From Coturnix japonica (taxonomy: Eukaryota > Chordata > Aves > Galliformes > Phasianidae), in the NCBI RefSeq assembly GCF_001577835.2, contig NC_029520.1, positions 49,543,452-49,607,451 on the forward strand: DNA of 64,000 nucleotides. Direction: 5' to 3'. This document shows, in pieces, positions 63,726 through 64,000 of this stretch. The translations under genes were made by a program, and so were the position numbers. Position 1 is the first letter of the stretch. Each line of letters starts with the position of its first letter. The notes under the pieces were generated by a model. It was not told where the DNA came from and did no database searches. It saw nothing but the letters and a program-made list of their open reading frames with translations.

Positions 63726-63731
63726 AATAAA
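63726..63731 (+). terminator. candidate poly(A) signal for unit D
   Basis: AATAAA in 'ctataaataaatggtttgct', about 570 bases past the stop and about 100 bases past the CR1 copy. The A-rich tail of units A-C is absent here, so this may be the replacement signal. Confidence 0.4.
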
Positions 63732-64000
63732 TGGTTTGCTTGAACAAATGAGTGTCCAGGCTTCTTCCTGCTTGCAGCCATACATCAGAATGCTGCCAGT
63801 TCTTTCCTAGTGTGGAAACTGAGCAGACTCCTTCTCAACTTCTCAACAATCTTTGCAAGTTATGTTAAAATTGAGATGCCCTCCAAGAACCTTCTATACC
63901 AGCAGTATATAAAATTTAAAATATATGGCCCATCCTTACTTTTGCAAAAGCTTGTTTTGCCTCAAAATGGCCACAACAGCACCCCACACGTGCCACATAC
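63732..64000. other. right flank of the array
   Basis: Unique AT-rich sequence with no feature recognised up to the window end. Confidence 0.4.

Larger units (their letters stand above)
51675..63730 (+). repeat. tandem array of four ITPRIPL1-like gene units
   Basis: Four head-to-tail units share, in the same order, a GC-rich 5' segment, a short intron ending in a TCTTCCAG-type acceptor, an ITPRIPL1-like body, and (A-C) an A-rich tail with AATAAA. The promoter anchor recurs near 51,683, 54,300, about 57,960 and 61,372; the gaps are about 2.6, 3.6 and 3.4 kb. The A-rich tails recur near 54,000-54,090, 57,510-57,600 and 61,075-61,150. Because promoter, intron and tail are copied together, the array arose by tandem segmental duplication and not by retroposition. 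Copy number and internal sequence may be distorted by assembly problems. Confidence 0.8.

Noticed and set aside
51675-63730. Retroposed (processed) copies of an ITPRIPL1-like mRNA
   Set aside because: Each unit keeps an intron and the upstream promoter segment, which retroposition would not carry.

Overview
The window is bird nuclear DNA, most likely from a galliform such as chicken. The evidence is that every recognisable dispersed repeat is a CR1 LINE fragment, the intergenic spaces are AT-rich, the one intact host gene has a vertebrate exon layout, and a CpG island marks its promoter. No bacterial, organellar or retroviral element was recognised.

Layout. Positions 1-9,480 are intergenic with two CR1 fragments and no supportable gene. 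Positions about 9,485-42,400 hold the protein phosphatase gene PPM1A on the minus strand. Its parts are a CpG-island promoter and non-coding first exon (about 41,600-42,540), a 13 kb first intron with two CR1 copies, a large coding exon (28,127-28,960), four smaller coding exons (26,332-26,449; 21,318-21,426; 19,206-19,263; 17,244-17,273) and a roughly 7.7 kb 3' UTR. The 3' UTR ends near a good poly(A) signal at 9,500-9,505. The joined exons give 382 residues, the same length as human PPM1A, with the metal-binding aspartates D60, D239 and D282 in place. Positions 42,540-51,675 are intergenic, with an old CR1 piece and a striking duplicated palindrome near 46,811-46,866.

The unusual part is 51,675-63,750, a tandem head-to-tail array of four units on the plus strand. 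Each unit derives from an ITPRIPL1-like gene (Mab-21 / nucleotidyltransferase-fold family, membrane anchored) with its own GC-rich 5' exon, short intron, body and, in three units, an AATAAA tail. Units A, B and C belong to one subfamily. They are riddled with dense small indels, growing worse through B and C, in a pattern that looks more like uncorrected long-read sequence than natural decay. Unit D (about 61,150-63,730) is clean and keeps a full-length frame of 491 codons interrupted by only two internal stop codons. A CR1 insertion lies in its 3' part.

PPM1A (a stress and TGF-beta/SMAD/AMPK phosphatase) and the ITPRIPL1-like array have no evident functional link; they are simply neighbours. 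The points most worth checking are the true sequence and copy number of the array, whether unit D is expressed, and a PPM1A isoform made by reading through the exon 3 donor.
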